The position numbers were made by a program, and so were the translations under genes. Below the pieces are notes generated by a model, which had not been told where the DNA came from, did no database searches, and worked only from the letters and a program-made list of their open reading frames with translations. Below are positions 7,859 through 16,112 of a stretch of DNA of 23,915 nt, piece after piece. Origin of the DNA: an uncultured Clostridium sp. (lineage in GTDB: Bacteria > Bacillota_A > Clostridia > TANB77 > CAG-508); the NCBI GenBank assembly GCA_947244675.1, contig CAMXLV010000016.1, positions 1 to 23,915 on the forward strand, in the 5' to 3' direction. The number at the start of each line of letters is the position of its first letter. The first letter of the stretch is position 1.

Positions 7859-7888
7859 ATTATAACATTTTAAAAAATTAAAAATCAA
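7859..7888 (-). promoter_or_regulatory. promoter of the amidase gene
   Basis: Minus strand: TTGATT (7883-7888), 18-base spacer, TATAAT (7859-7864) with TGT directly before it (extended -10). Predicted start near 7852, just ahead of the ribosome site. It separates the wall-hydrolase genes from the glycan operon; I see no clear terminator after the last glycan gene. Confidence 0.7.
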
Positions 7889-7910
7889 TTAGTTTTCGTT
7901 GTATTTTATG

Positions 7911-8801
7911 TCAAAATTTAACATAACTTTTCACTTTGCACATTACAATTCCTGGTACTAATAAAAAACTATACAAAACCTTATTTTTAAAATTTCTAAT
8001 ACTTTTTATATGATATTGTTTTGTTAAATAACTAAATAAAATATAATGTTTTATGATGTAAAGATTTTTTTTAAAAGGAATTTTTTTTAAGTCTTTTTGC
8101 AAAATTTCTTTAAAATAAGTGTAATAACCATATGGATTTTCTTTAAATTGGTTTCCTATATTTTTGCTATATCCATTTTCTTGGTATTCACATATCATAA
8201 TAGGCTGATTCATACAAATCATTTTATATTTTTCATCCATTTTATGATACATACTAGCTTCTGTTACAAATCTTTCTCCTCTTTCTAATACATACTGATA
8301 TTGTTTTCGTATTTTGCTATAAAAAACAAGTGCCTTTTCTCCTGTCTCTCCTTCTCGAAAATACAAATCAAACATTGTTGTTTTTTCCTTTTTGAAAAAA
8401 TTCCCCATATTTTGATGGTTTTGATCATATTTTAAAAAGCATAATCCATAAATATCTGTTTTCTCTTTGTATTTTTGGTATGCTTCTATTACTATTGCAA
8501 ACGCATCTGGGGTAAAATAGTCATCAGAATCACATTCTATGATCACGTCTCCTGTTGCTTTAGTGACTAACTGATTGATTGCTACCATCTTCCCCTGATT
8601 TTTTTGCCATTCATATTGAATGCTTATTTGGTTTTCTTGTTTCCATTTTTCTACTTTTTCTTTTGTTCCATCAGTTGATTCATCGTCCATAATTAGCCAT
8701 TCTATTTCTGCTCCATGTTGATTATTTTTTAACAAACTTTGATATACTCTCTCTAGCAAATTAGCACGATTATAAGTTGGGGTCAAAACTGTTATTTTCA
8801 A
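7911..8801 (-). CDS. family 2 glycosyltransferase (last gene of the glycan operon)
   Basis: Inverting GT-A fold enzyme expected to add a sugar from a nucleotide-sugar donor to a lipid-linked glycan at the cytoplasmic face. In 296 residues it shows the family start (ITVLTPTYNRANLL), MDDESTDGT near residues 38-46 and the metal-binding IECDSDDYF near 88-97. No trans-membrane segment apart from a weakly hydrophobic C-terminus. The start is TTG (8799-8801), because no ATG precedes the conserved first strand and GGAAG lies 10 bases upstream. It follows the GT4 gene by 17 bases. Donor and acceptor cannot be read from sequence. Confidence 0.85.
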   Translation of the reverse strand: MKITVLTPTYNRANLLERVYQSLLKNNQHGAEIEWLIMDDESTDGTKEKVEKWKQENQISIQYEWQKNQGKMVAINQLVTKATGDVIIECDSDDYFTPDAFAIVIEAYQKYKEKTDIYGLCFLKYDQNHQNMGNFFKKEKTTMFDLYFREGETGEKALVFYSKIRKQYQYVLERGERFVTEASMYHKMDEKYKMICMNQPIMICEYQENGYSKNIGNQFKENPYGYYTYFKEILQKDLKKIPFKKNLYIIKHYILFSYLTKQYHIKSIRNFKNKVLYSFLLVPGIVMCKVKSYVKF

Positions 8802-8818
8802 ACCTATCTCACTTCCTT

Positions 8819-9935
8819 TTAGACTGTTTGTTCTTCTATTACTTTTTTTACTTCTTCTATTATTTTTTTATTATCATATAAAATATTTTTGGCATCTGGT
8901 GCTGTACCTTTTGTTTGTATCAACTCTTTTAAACCTTCGTAAATAGAATCTTCTGTGTTTTCTACTATTTTCTTTTCTTGATAATTTCTTACCGCTTCTC
9001 TTGCTGCTGTATTTGTTAAAACAATATATTTATTCAAAATTTTAGCTTCTTCTAATACCATGCCATAACCTTCAAAATAAGAAAGTAAACAAAAATAATC
9101 TGCCTTTTTGATATAAGGATAAGGATTTTCCTTTTTTCCTAACAAATAAAATGTATCTTCCACTTTATTTTCTTTAATTTGTTTTTCTAATTTCTCTCTT
9201 AATGGGCCATCTCCAATCACATAAACTTTGTGTTGATAACCATTTTCTAATAATTTTTTATGTACTTTTATAAAGCGATCTATTCCCTTTTGCTCCACTA
9301 GCCTTGCAACTGTTACTAATTTCACATCATCTGCTTTTAATTCCTTTGCTTCATACTCTTGTGCTTTTTCTAAAATACTTTCTTTTTTTAAGTAATTATA
9401 AATTACTTTCTTTTCTCCTTTTATTTTGCTGTAAATTTGATTAAATTTTTCTAAATTATCCTGACTAACAAAAATTAGCTTTTCATAGTTTTGATAAACT
9501 TTTTCGTCAATTTTTTTCTTTAATTTTGCTTTAATACCTTTTCCAAAAACAAGTGATAAATCATTATGAATCCATGCTATTTTCCTCGTCTTTTTGTTTT
9601 TACTACTAAACAATCTTGTAATAGGACCTTCTAAAAAAGCCACTTCTACTTCATAATCTCCTTTTACCTTTTTTCGATAAAGAAATGGCTTTAATAACAT
9701 TACTTTTAATGGTTGTGTCACTTTTTTTTGAAATTTTGATAATTCCTCATAAGATACTTTTTCTAGGCTTTTGTGTTTCACTTTTGAAGCCAATTGCTTT
9801 TCTAGTTCTCCTTTTGCATATATTGTAAAAATAGTAACATGATAATCATTACTAAGTTCATTTGCCAAATCTACTAATACTCTTTCTGCTCCGTCCTAAT
9901 CCTAAACTAGTAATTCCAAATAAAATCTTTTTCAT
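8819..9935 (-). CDS. family 4 glycosyltransferase, read through a +1 shift at CGG
   Basis: Retaining GT-B glycosyltransferase for the surface glycan, 371 residues if joined. It starts with ATG at 9935, overlapping the stop of the upstream gene as ATGA. The first 14 codons give MKKILFGITSLGLG. An extra C at 9893 then breaks the frame, and skipping it restores G-AERVLVDLANEL, the classic GGAERV donor-site loop of this family. The rest is intact, with VARLVEQKG near residue 210 and an EGYGMVLEE (EX7E-type) motif near 285. Without the shift, translation stops 11 codons later at 9858-9860. A fragment starting at TTG 9868 would lack the first strand and the Gly-rich loop, so it is unlikely to be the true product. 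The alternatives are a pseudogene or a sequence error. Confidence 0.85.
9890..9896 (-). other. frame break 1: GGA C GGA
   Basis: The incoming frame reads GGA then CGG; dropping the C at 9893 gives GGA GGA, restoring the GG of GGAERV in the GT4 gene (residues 14-15). Confidence 0.9.
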
Positions 9936-11351
9936 GATTTTTTCCCTCTTTCTTCTTTCTGAATGTGTGTTATTTTATTAATAAGTAAGGTATTTAGTAC
10001 TATAATTATTATCATATTAGAACTATTAAAAAAAGTGTAACCTGCAAAAAAGGAAAGAGCAAAAGTAAAACCACAACCTCCTAAATACATCAAATATTGT
10101 GTATCAATCTGTTTTCTATTTTTGATAGCAAAATAAATTCCATAACCAGTTATACAAGCAAATGGCATAAAGTATAATATAAACCCTATTACACCAAAAT
10201 TAAATAAAAATGCTGGTATTTCCATCTCTAAAATAAGCTCTCTAAAGTTACAAACATATCCATTTCCAAGCAATACATAGATTGGATTTTTTTGATTTTT
10301 TACAAGTAAAGCATTATAAATTAATTCTTGCATTCTTTGGTCATTATTTTTTACCTTCCATTGGTTAGCTATTTCATACAATTCTAAAATAGATTGCTGT
10401 TCTTCCTTACTCATATAGCCTTCTTCTAAAGTACCTTGTTCTATTTTTGCTCTAATTTCTAATAGATCTCCTGTTAAATGAGCTATTTGATCATTTTCTT
10501 CTACAATGTCTTTTTCTACATTTTGCAAATGCTTTCTTCTTTGCAAAGTAGTAGAACCAATGGTTACAATCACTAACAAAATAGTTGCAATTACTGCTAT
10601 TCCAGCTGCTATCATTTTTTTATTGATTTTTCCTTTTTGTCTTAGTGTCATAATGACATCTAATAAAATATAACTAACAATCACCAAAATAAACCCAAAT
10701 AAACCGTACTCTAGTTCCTAATAATGTACATAAGAAAATACCTTCTAATAAAATAATAGGAATTACAATTTTTTTATATGGCTTGTCTTTTATTTTTGTT
10801 AATATGATAAATAATGATAAAATAAGAATAGACCCTAAGCTATTTCCTGATTCAAACCAACCTTTATAACCAATTCCTTCTTCAGGATAGGTACTAGAAG
10901 ATGTTTTAGTAAGAATTGCTAACCAAATAGATGCTATATAAATTCCACTTGCTATTAAAATACTCTTTCCTAAACTTTCTCTATCTTCTTCCTCTTTCAT
11001 AATAACTATGTATAAAAACAAATTTAGTATCATATAAGAATAATTTACTAAATACTGTGCTTCGTGTGTAATTCCACTATAACTACTCAAAGTAATTCTT
11101 CCTTTGCATACCATTAAATGCAAAATTGCATAAACCAAATACATAAGTCCTACCAAAACAATTCCTATTTTAAATTTTTTATCTTTTTTAAAAAAAACAT
11201 AAATTGCCATAACACTTGGTATAATAGGTCTTAAAAAGGTAGATGGCGAAAAGTTGGTATGAAAAGCATTTCTAAATAAAAAACTCATCATATCTAAAAT
11301 AGGACATAGTATAATCAATAAACACAATATCTTTTTTTCTATTTTTTTCAT
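9932..11351 (-). CDS. O-antigen polymerase/ligase-type membrane protein, read through a +1 shift at CGG
   Basis: Polytopic membrane protein (472 residues when joined), expected to polymerise or ligate glycan repeat units outside the membrane, as in the Wzy/WaaL superfamily. About ten hydrophobic segments occur, with a large extracytoplasmic loop around residues 260-350 before the last ones. The stretch LLGTRV-GLFGF near 210-220 corresponds to the conserved TR/SR-G region of the family. An extra C at 10706 breaks the frame exactly before that glycine; without a shift, TAG follows after 10 codons. The start overlaps the stop of the upstream GT2 gene (ATGA), and its own stop overlaps the GT4 start (ATGA). 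Polymerase and ligase cannot be told apart here. Two separate genes are unlikely because neither half would be a complete transporter-like fold. Confidence 0.78.
10703..10709 (-). other. frame break 2: GTA C GGT
   Basis: The incoming frame reads GTA then CGG; dropping the C at 10706 gives GTA GGT TTA, continuing the membrane protein (V215, G216). Confidence 0.88.
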
Positions 11352-12307
11352 TTTATTCTCCTAAATATAGCAATATAAATTGGATATGTGAACTTATTTA
11401 TGGTTCGCATATACAAATTTTTTTTACTTTTTCTTGTCTTTAATATCTTATTTTTTTTCCAATTTGGAAATTGATTATAAATATTTTCCCATGTCTTTTT
11501 TAGTAATTCTTTTCTTATCTTCTTATTTTCAATCTTAACCATTCTCAAAAAAGAACTGCATAATAAAAATCTTACATAAATATATTCTAACTCTTCTTTG
11601 TATTCTTCGTAAAGATTGTCTTCTTTGTATTTACCAATTACTTGTTCTAATACATCAAAAATTTCTTTGGTTCTTTCATTTTGAGAATTTGCAATGGAAT
11701 TTTCTCTTTGTCTATAATGAATATATGGCTTTTTTAGAAAAGAAACTTTTTCTAAATAAGGAATTAATTGATAAGTAAATGCTACATCTTCATAGCGAAG
11801 ACCTTCTGGAAATTTTATTTTTGTTGCCATTAAAATTTCTCTTTTTATTAATTTATTCCAAGCAACCACTCTTACTTTTTCCATCATTTCTTTTTTTCCT
11901 TGGTAAGTTTCTCCTATATCTTCTTTCCTTTTGTTTGGATATTCCCAAATAAAATCACATTCTACCATATCACTTTCTTCTTGTTTTGCTATCTGATACA
12001 TTTCTTCATAACAGGTTGGTTCTATATAATCATCTGAATCTAAAAAGGCTATATATTCTCCCTTTGCATAAGGAATTCCAAAATTTCTAGCACTAGATAA
12101 TCCGCCATTTTCTTTTTCTAAATAGATCATTTTAGAAGGATAGGTTTCACAATATTTTTTAGCAATTTTGCCAGAATCATCTGTTGACCCATCATTTACT
12201 AAAATAATCTCAATTTCTTCTAAGGTTTGGTTTACTAAAGTATCCAAACATTTTTCTAAATACTTTTCTACCTGATAAATTGGTACTATTACACTGACTT
12301 TTGGCAT
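11348..12307 (-). CDS. family 2 glycosyltransferase
   Basis: GT-A fold, 319 residues. It shows VSVIVPIYQVEKYLEKCL at the start, VNDGSTDDSG near residue 37, ENGGLSSARNFGIPYAKGEYIAFLDSDD near 66-93 (nucleotide and metal site) and YEDVAF near 172 (the acidic catalytic-base region of this subgroup). A basic C-terminal region (KTRKSKKN) may bind the membrane surface. The start has GAGGT 6 bases upstream and comes 3 bases after the stop of the previous gene. This intact copy is a useful control: where it has AAG GGA GAA TAT ATA, the neighbouring GT2 gene has ACA C GGA GAA TAT ATA. Confidence 0.9.
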   Translation of the reverse strand: MPKVSVIVPIYQVEKYLEKCLDTLVNQTLEEIEIILVNDGSTDDSGKIAKKYCETYPSKMIYLEKENGGLSSARNFGIPYAKGEYIAFLDSDDYIEPTCYEEMYQIAKQEESDMVECDFIWEYPNKRKEDIGETYQGKKEMMEKVRVVAWNKLIKREILMATKIKFPEGLRYEDVAFTYQLIPYLEKVSFLKKPYIHYRQRENSIANSQNERTKEIFDVLEQVIGKYKEDNLYEEYKEELEYIYVRFLLCSSFLRMVKIENKKIRKELLKKTWENIYNQFPNWKKNKILKTRKSKKNLYMRTINKFTYPIYIAIFRRIK

Positions 12308-12310
12308 TTT

Positions 12311-13244
12311 TTACCTCATTTTTATATATATTATCATTCTTTTTATAAGTTGTTTTAGATTATATGGTTTTATATTTTGATACATTTTTCTTTGTTTTAT
12401 CTTTTCTTTGTAGTCTTTTAATTCTTTTTCTTGTAAATTCTTTGCCTTTAGTAAAATACTATTTGTATAATATCTTTTTACTAAGTCTTTTGTTTTTTTA
12501 CTAATTTCATAGTCTTTTATTGTTTTTATCATTGTGTCATAGTGAATGATTAAATCATTTGCTTTTTTTACTTCTTTTTCATAATTTGTATTTCTTGTAA
12601 TACTTTCATTGGTTTGTCTATAAAAGTATCCATATTCTTTTACTGATGCAAAGGTTTTTGCTTTTAATAAGATGATAGTTGTTAAACCAAAATCTTCATG
12701 ATATGTCCCTTTTTTGTATTGAAAATGGTTTTCTACAAAAAACTCTTTTCGATATATATAAATACAAGCTGGATCTATATAATGATCTTTTGTTACTAAT
12801 TTTTGAAATCCTTCTTCTCCAGTGCAAACATCAAATGTTGGTCCTTCTATTTTTTCCTTTTTGTTTCCTTCTTCATCTACTATTTGCATTTTAAATTTAA
12901 TGACATCTATTTGTTGTTCCATATATGTTTCTAAATTTTCATATAGATGTTGTTCTATTTGGTCATCTGCATCTAAAAAAGATATATATTCTCCGTGTTA
13001 CATAAGGAATTGCAAAATTTCTGGCATCTGATAATCCCCCATTTTCTTTTTCAAAATATCTAATTTTTAAATTGGGATGTTCTTTTTGATAGTTTTTTAT
13101 TTTTTCTTCTGATTGATCTGTCGAACCATCATTAACTACTAATATTTCTAAATCTTTTTTTGTTTGATTTTTTACTGAATCTAAACATTTTTCTATATAT
13201 TTTTCTGCATTAAATACAGGTATGATAACACTTACCTTTGCCAT
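12311..13244 (-). CDS. family 2 glycosyltransferase, read through a +1 shift at CGG
   Basis: When joined this is a 310-residue GT2 enzyme closely related to the next gene in the operon. The N-terminal part has VSVIIPVFNAEKYIEKCL, VNDGSTDQS and ENGGLSDARNFAIPYVT. After the extra C at 12995 it continues G-EYISFLDADDQIEQHLY, the metal-binding core, with HEDFGL near residue 168 and a basic C-terminal helix region. Unshifted translation would read CGG and stop 10 codons later, before the DADD motif, so the fragment would be inactive. Start ATG at 13244 has AAAGGA a few bases upstream. A plain frameshift mutation or sequence error is the alternative; the identical pattern at four other places argues against chance. 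Confidence 0.85.
12992..12998 (-). other. frame break 3: ACA C GGA
   Basis: The incoming frame reads ACA then CGG; dropping the C at 12995 gives ACA GGA GAA TAT ATA. The intact neighbouring GT2 gene has AAG GGA GAA TAT ATA at the same aligned position. Confidence 0.92.
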
Positions 13245-13312
13245 AAGCTTCCTTTCTTCTCACTTTTTTTATTTTATTTAAAGCTTCTATAAAAAGTTGA
13301 TAGAAAATTTCA

Positions 13313-14863
13313 TTAGTATTCTTCTGATAGCCTAATTAAAATTTTATCATCTACTAATTGAATGGATCCATTTTTTGGCCATACTTCCATATTGGTTTCT
13401 TTGGCATAGTTTTTTGCTTCTTCAAAGTCTTTTGCTGTTGGTTTTTGGAATTCATATCCTAAAATTCGTAATAAAGCATTGGCTCTATCATTAACACCCC
13501 ATATATTTTCATAGTCAAATTCAAAAAATGATTTACCTATAACTTCACTTTTTTGATACAAATTTTTTAAATTAGCAGCACTATGTTGTCCTATAAAAAT
13601 CAATTTGTAATCTTTTTGTGCTTCATACCACTCTTGTTCTTCTACTTTATCTACTAATCTTAATCCAAATGCTTTGTCATTCTCAAAAACAACATCAACC
13701 GAATAAAATAAATTAGCACAAGCATAACTTTGACTATATACTATAATAGCAGCAAGTACTATCATTATATTTTTAACTATTTTCCCTTTATTTCTATTGG
13801 CTAAAAATACTATTGCTAGCATCATGACAAAACCGATAACAAAAGAATAATTAAATTGTGTTCTTTTGTATTGGTCTACTCCTGTTAAGATCATAATGTA
13901 AAAAGGTGCCATAATTAGACCTAAAACAGCTAAAATAACTCCTATTTTGAAGCTCTTTTTCTTGATTAATATGCCAATCAATACAACTAAAACACCTACT
14001 GCTAACACATAGCCATAATTGTAGAAAATTCCTTCACAACCAAATACTGGTTTTATGCAATTCCATATATTTAATAAACATTGAGAAACACTATCTTTAA
14101 GCCATGCAGATTGTAAATATCCTGTTCCACTTTTAGCTGTTATTTTACATATAATAAAATATAAAATAGCTCCTAATACAAATATTCCAATTTGTTTCCC
14201 CAAAAACTTCCAATTATTGTCTTTTTCTTTTAATACTTTTAATAAATAACATGCTACTACTGTTACAACATATAGTAAAGGTATTGATTGATAAATACCA
14301 AAACTAAAAGCTATCATACCAATGCTAATTATAAGACTTCCTATTTTTTTTGGCAATTCTTCACTTGTTAATGCTTTATGAATCAATAGTTGAGAAACTG
14401 GCACCATTAAAACACCAATTGCTACTCCTACATTTTGAATAATAAAATTGTAATGTTCTGCAAAAACCGGATTACTAATAAATAAAATTGGAAAAATAAA
14501 TTGATATTTCAAGAAGGATTCTTTGTATTTATCACTAAGATAGGTGTAAAATAAATAATTAAATGCTACCGAATATACCACCATCAAAACAACAGTTAAG
14601 TAATTAGAAGCAAAAATTGGCAATGCTCCCATTTGCAAAACTTGGTTTAATACAATTAGTCCCCATCGGTTAAGACTCAACCACCAATCCCATCTAGTAG
14701 CACTTCCAATATCTTCTATATATAATTCTGTATCAATTGAAAAACTGCCACTAATTAATCTTTGCCCAAAAGCAAATAATGCTACTAAAACAATGATTAG
14801 AATTGAATACTTTGATTTTTTTATAAATTCTATTAGATTATTTTTTTGAGTCTTCTTCTCCAT
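13313..14863 (-). CDS. GtrII-type membrane glucosyltransferase-domain protein
   Basis: Polytopic membrane protein, 516 residues from this start, with about ten hydrophobic segments between residues 20 and 390 and a C-terminal soluble region of ~120 residues. The early segment LISGSFSIDTELYIEDIG followed by a WDWWLSLNRWG motif is typical of the glucosyltransferase GtrII family, which moves glucose from a lipid carrier onto surface glycan outside the membrane (family knowledge; the actual sugar here is unknown). The gene overlaps the end of the upstream pyruvyl-transferase-like gene, so translation is probably coupled. I prefer ATG at 14863, with AAGGAT about 11 bases upstream; the ATG at 14875 has its purine run too close. 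Internal TCG GTT and CCG GTT codons show that out-of-phase CGG is harmless. Confidence 0.75.
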   Translation of the reverse strand: MEKKTQKNNLIEFIKKSKYSILIIVLVALFAFGQRLISGSFSIDTELYIEDIGSATRWDWWLSLNRWGLIVLNQVLQMGALPIFASNYLTVVLMVVYSVAFNYLFYTYLSDKYKESFLKYQFIFPILFISNPVFAEHYNFIIQNVGVAIGVLMVPVSQLLIHKALTSEELPKKIGSLIISIGMIAFSFGIYQSIPLLYVVTVVACYLLKVLKEKDNNWKFLGKQIGIFVLGAILYFIICKITAKSGTGYLQSAWLKDSVSQCLLNIWNCIKPVFGCEGIFYNYGYVLAVGVLVVLIGILIKKKSFKIGVILAVLGLIMAPFYIMILTGVDQYKRTQFNYSFVIGFVMMLAIVFLANRNKGKIVKNIMIVLAAIIVYSQSYACANLFYSVDVVFENDKAFGLRLVDKVEEQEWYEAQKDYKLIFIGQHSAANLKNLYQKSEVIGKSFFEFDYENIWGVNDRANALLRILGYEFQKPTAKDFEEAKNYAKETNMEVWPKNGSIQLVDDKILIRLSEEY

Positions 14864-16100
14864 CTTTTTTACCATCCTTTTTTATTTTTTCCCTCATCTT
14901 CCACCATTTAGAATTTTTAATTGCTTCTAATTCTGCTTGGTATTTTTCCATTTTTTCTACACACTGGTTAAATTCTTTTTGGTAATATTCTTTTTCTTCT
15001 TTATTTTTTATAGCTTCTTTTTTCTTTTCTTCTAATTCCTCTTGATATTGCTCTTTTACTGTTTTCTCTTTTTCTTCCCATTGTTTCTGTTTTTCTTCTA
15101 ATTCTTGTTTGATTCCTGTAAACCTTTCGTAAGATTCTAAACAAGCATTTTTAAGCCAATTTGATTTTTGCACCACGTATTTTTGGTAATCACGAATTGA
15201 AATATCATTTTCATATCTTCCCTCTTCATGTTCACAACTATCCACAAATTCTCGACATTTTTGGATTAAGTTTTCTCTTAATGTTTTCCATTCATCACTA
15301 TGGATTGGAATGTTTCGATAATCATAAGTTACCTTTCCACTTACAAAATCGTTTTCATGGCAGGATTCTATATATTTTGTATAATCTCCAAAGCGATCAT
15401 TTCGATAATCTTCATTTAATAAGATGACAGATGTTCCTAATGCTAAACAAGGAAGTGCACAATGTAAACGATAAGATACTACTGCTTTTGCTCCTTGGTA
15501 AAGTTTTAATAATTTTTCCACATTTTCCATTCTCTCTTCCCAAGATAAGGCATAATAATTTTCTGGCAAAGTATGTGTTACTACTTTTACTTCCATATCT
15601 GTTGTTTTTTTAATTTGCTCTACTACCTCATTACTTACATCAACAGCACAAATATAGTCTTGTTTTTCTACTCCTTCAAACTTTTCTAGTGTCAAAGTCA
15701 TACATCCTGTATATTCTGTTCTTAAACCTTTTTGTGTTAATAATTTCATCGTATGGCTATCTCTACAACCAATTGGTTCAATACTCTTTAAATAGGCTAA
15801 TCCATACCCTTGTAAATGATATGCTCTATCGGTTGTATCCCAAAACCAATCTTTATTGGTAAAATGCATCGAAATAGGTAATGGTTTAATATATGGTGAT
15901 AATGGCCAATTCAAAGTATATTGTAAAAACCATCCATTAATAATGGTGGCTACTTTTTCTTCTTTTTCTGGCACAAATTCATCAATATGATTTCTATCAA
16001 TATAATAGTCTACTCTTGGCAGAAATCTTTTCGTTACATAGGCTTGTATATCATCTCCTATATTTCTGGTATCTTGTTCTACCATTAATCCAAATTTCAT
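14838..16100 (-). CDS. polysaccharide pyruvyl transferase-like protein with C-terminal coiled coil
   Basis: Protein of 420 residues. Residues 1-290 resemble the polysaccharide pyruvyl transferase family (GT-B-like fold; ketal-pyruvate transfer to surface sugars): MKFGLMVEQDTRNIGDDIQAY at the start and VVSYRLHCALPCLALGTSVILL near 207-228, a hallmark of the family. Residues ~320-410 form a charged coiled coil (long Glu/Lys runs) ending in SKWWKMREKIK, a tail seen on other surface-glycan enzymes. Start has AAGGGGG 7 bases upstream. The stop overlaps the next gene. True pyruvyl transfer is not proven by sequence; some family members have other acceptors. Confidence 0.8.
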   Translation of the reverse strand: MKFGLMVEQDTRNIGDDIQAYVTKRFLPRVDYYIDRNHIDEFVPEKEEKVATIINGWFLQYTLNWPLSPYIKPLPISMHFTNKDWFWDTTDRAYHLQGYGLAYLKSIEPIGCRDSHTMKLLTQKGLRTEYTGCMTLTLEKFEGVEKQDYICAVDVSNEVVEQIKKTTDMEVKVVTHTLPENYYALSWEERMENVEKLLKLYQGAKAVVSYRLHCALPCLALGTSVILLNEDYRNDRFGDYTKYIESCHENDFVSGKVTYDYRNIPIHSDEWKTLRENLIQKCREFVDSCEHEEGRYENDISIRDYQKYVVQKSNWLKNACLESYERFTGIKQELEEKQKQWEEKEKTVKEQYQEELEEKKKEAIKNKEEKEYYQKEFNQCVEKMEKYQAELEAIKNSKWWKMREKIKKDGKKDGEEDSKK

Positions 16101-16112
16101 AATTTTCCCCCT

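Noticed and set aside
9932..10687. A separate gene starting at TTG 10687, and likewise separate genes for the other fragments (8819-9868, 12311-12922, 12963-13244, 16113-16340, 16303-16932, 16997-17338)
   Set aside because: Each pair joins into one continuous family-like protein on skipping a single C before GGN; the fragments alone lack essential motifs or begin in mid-domain.
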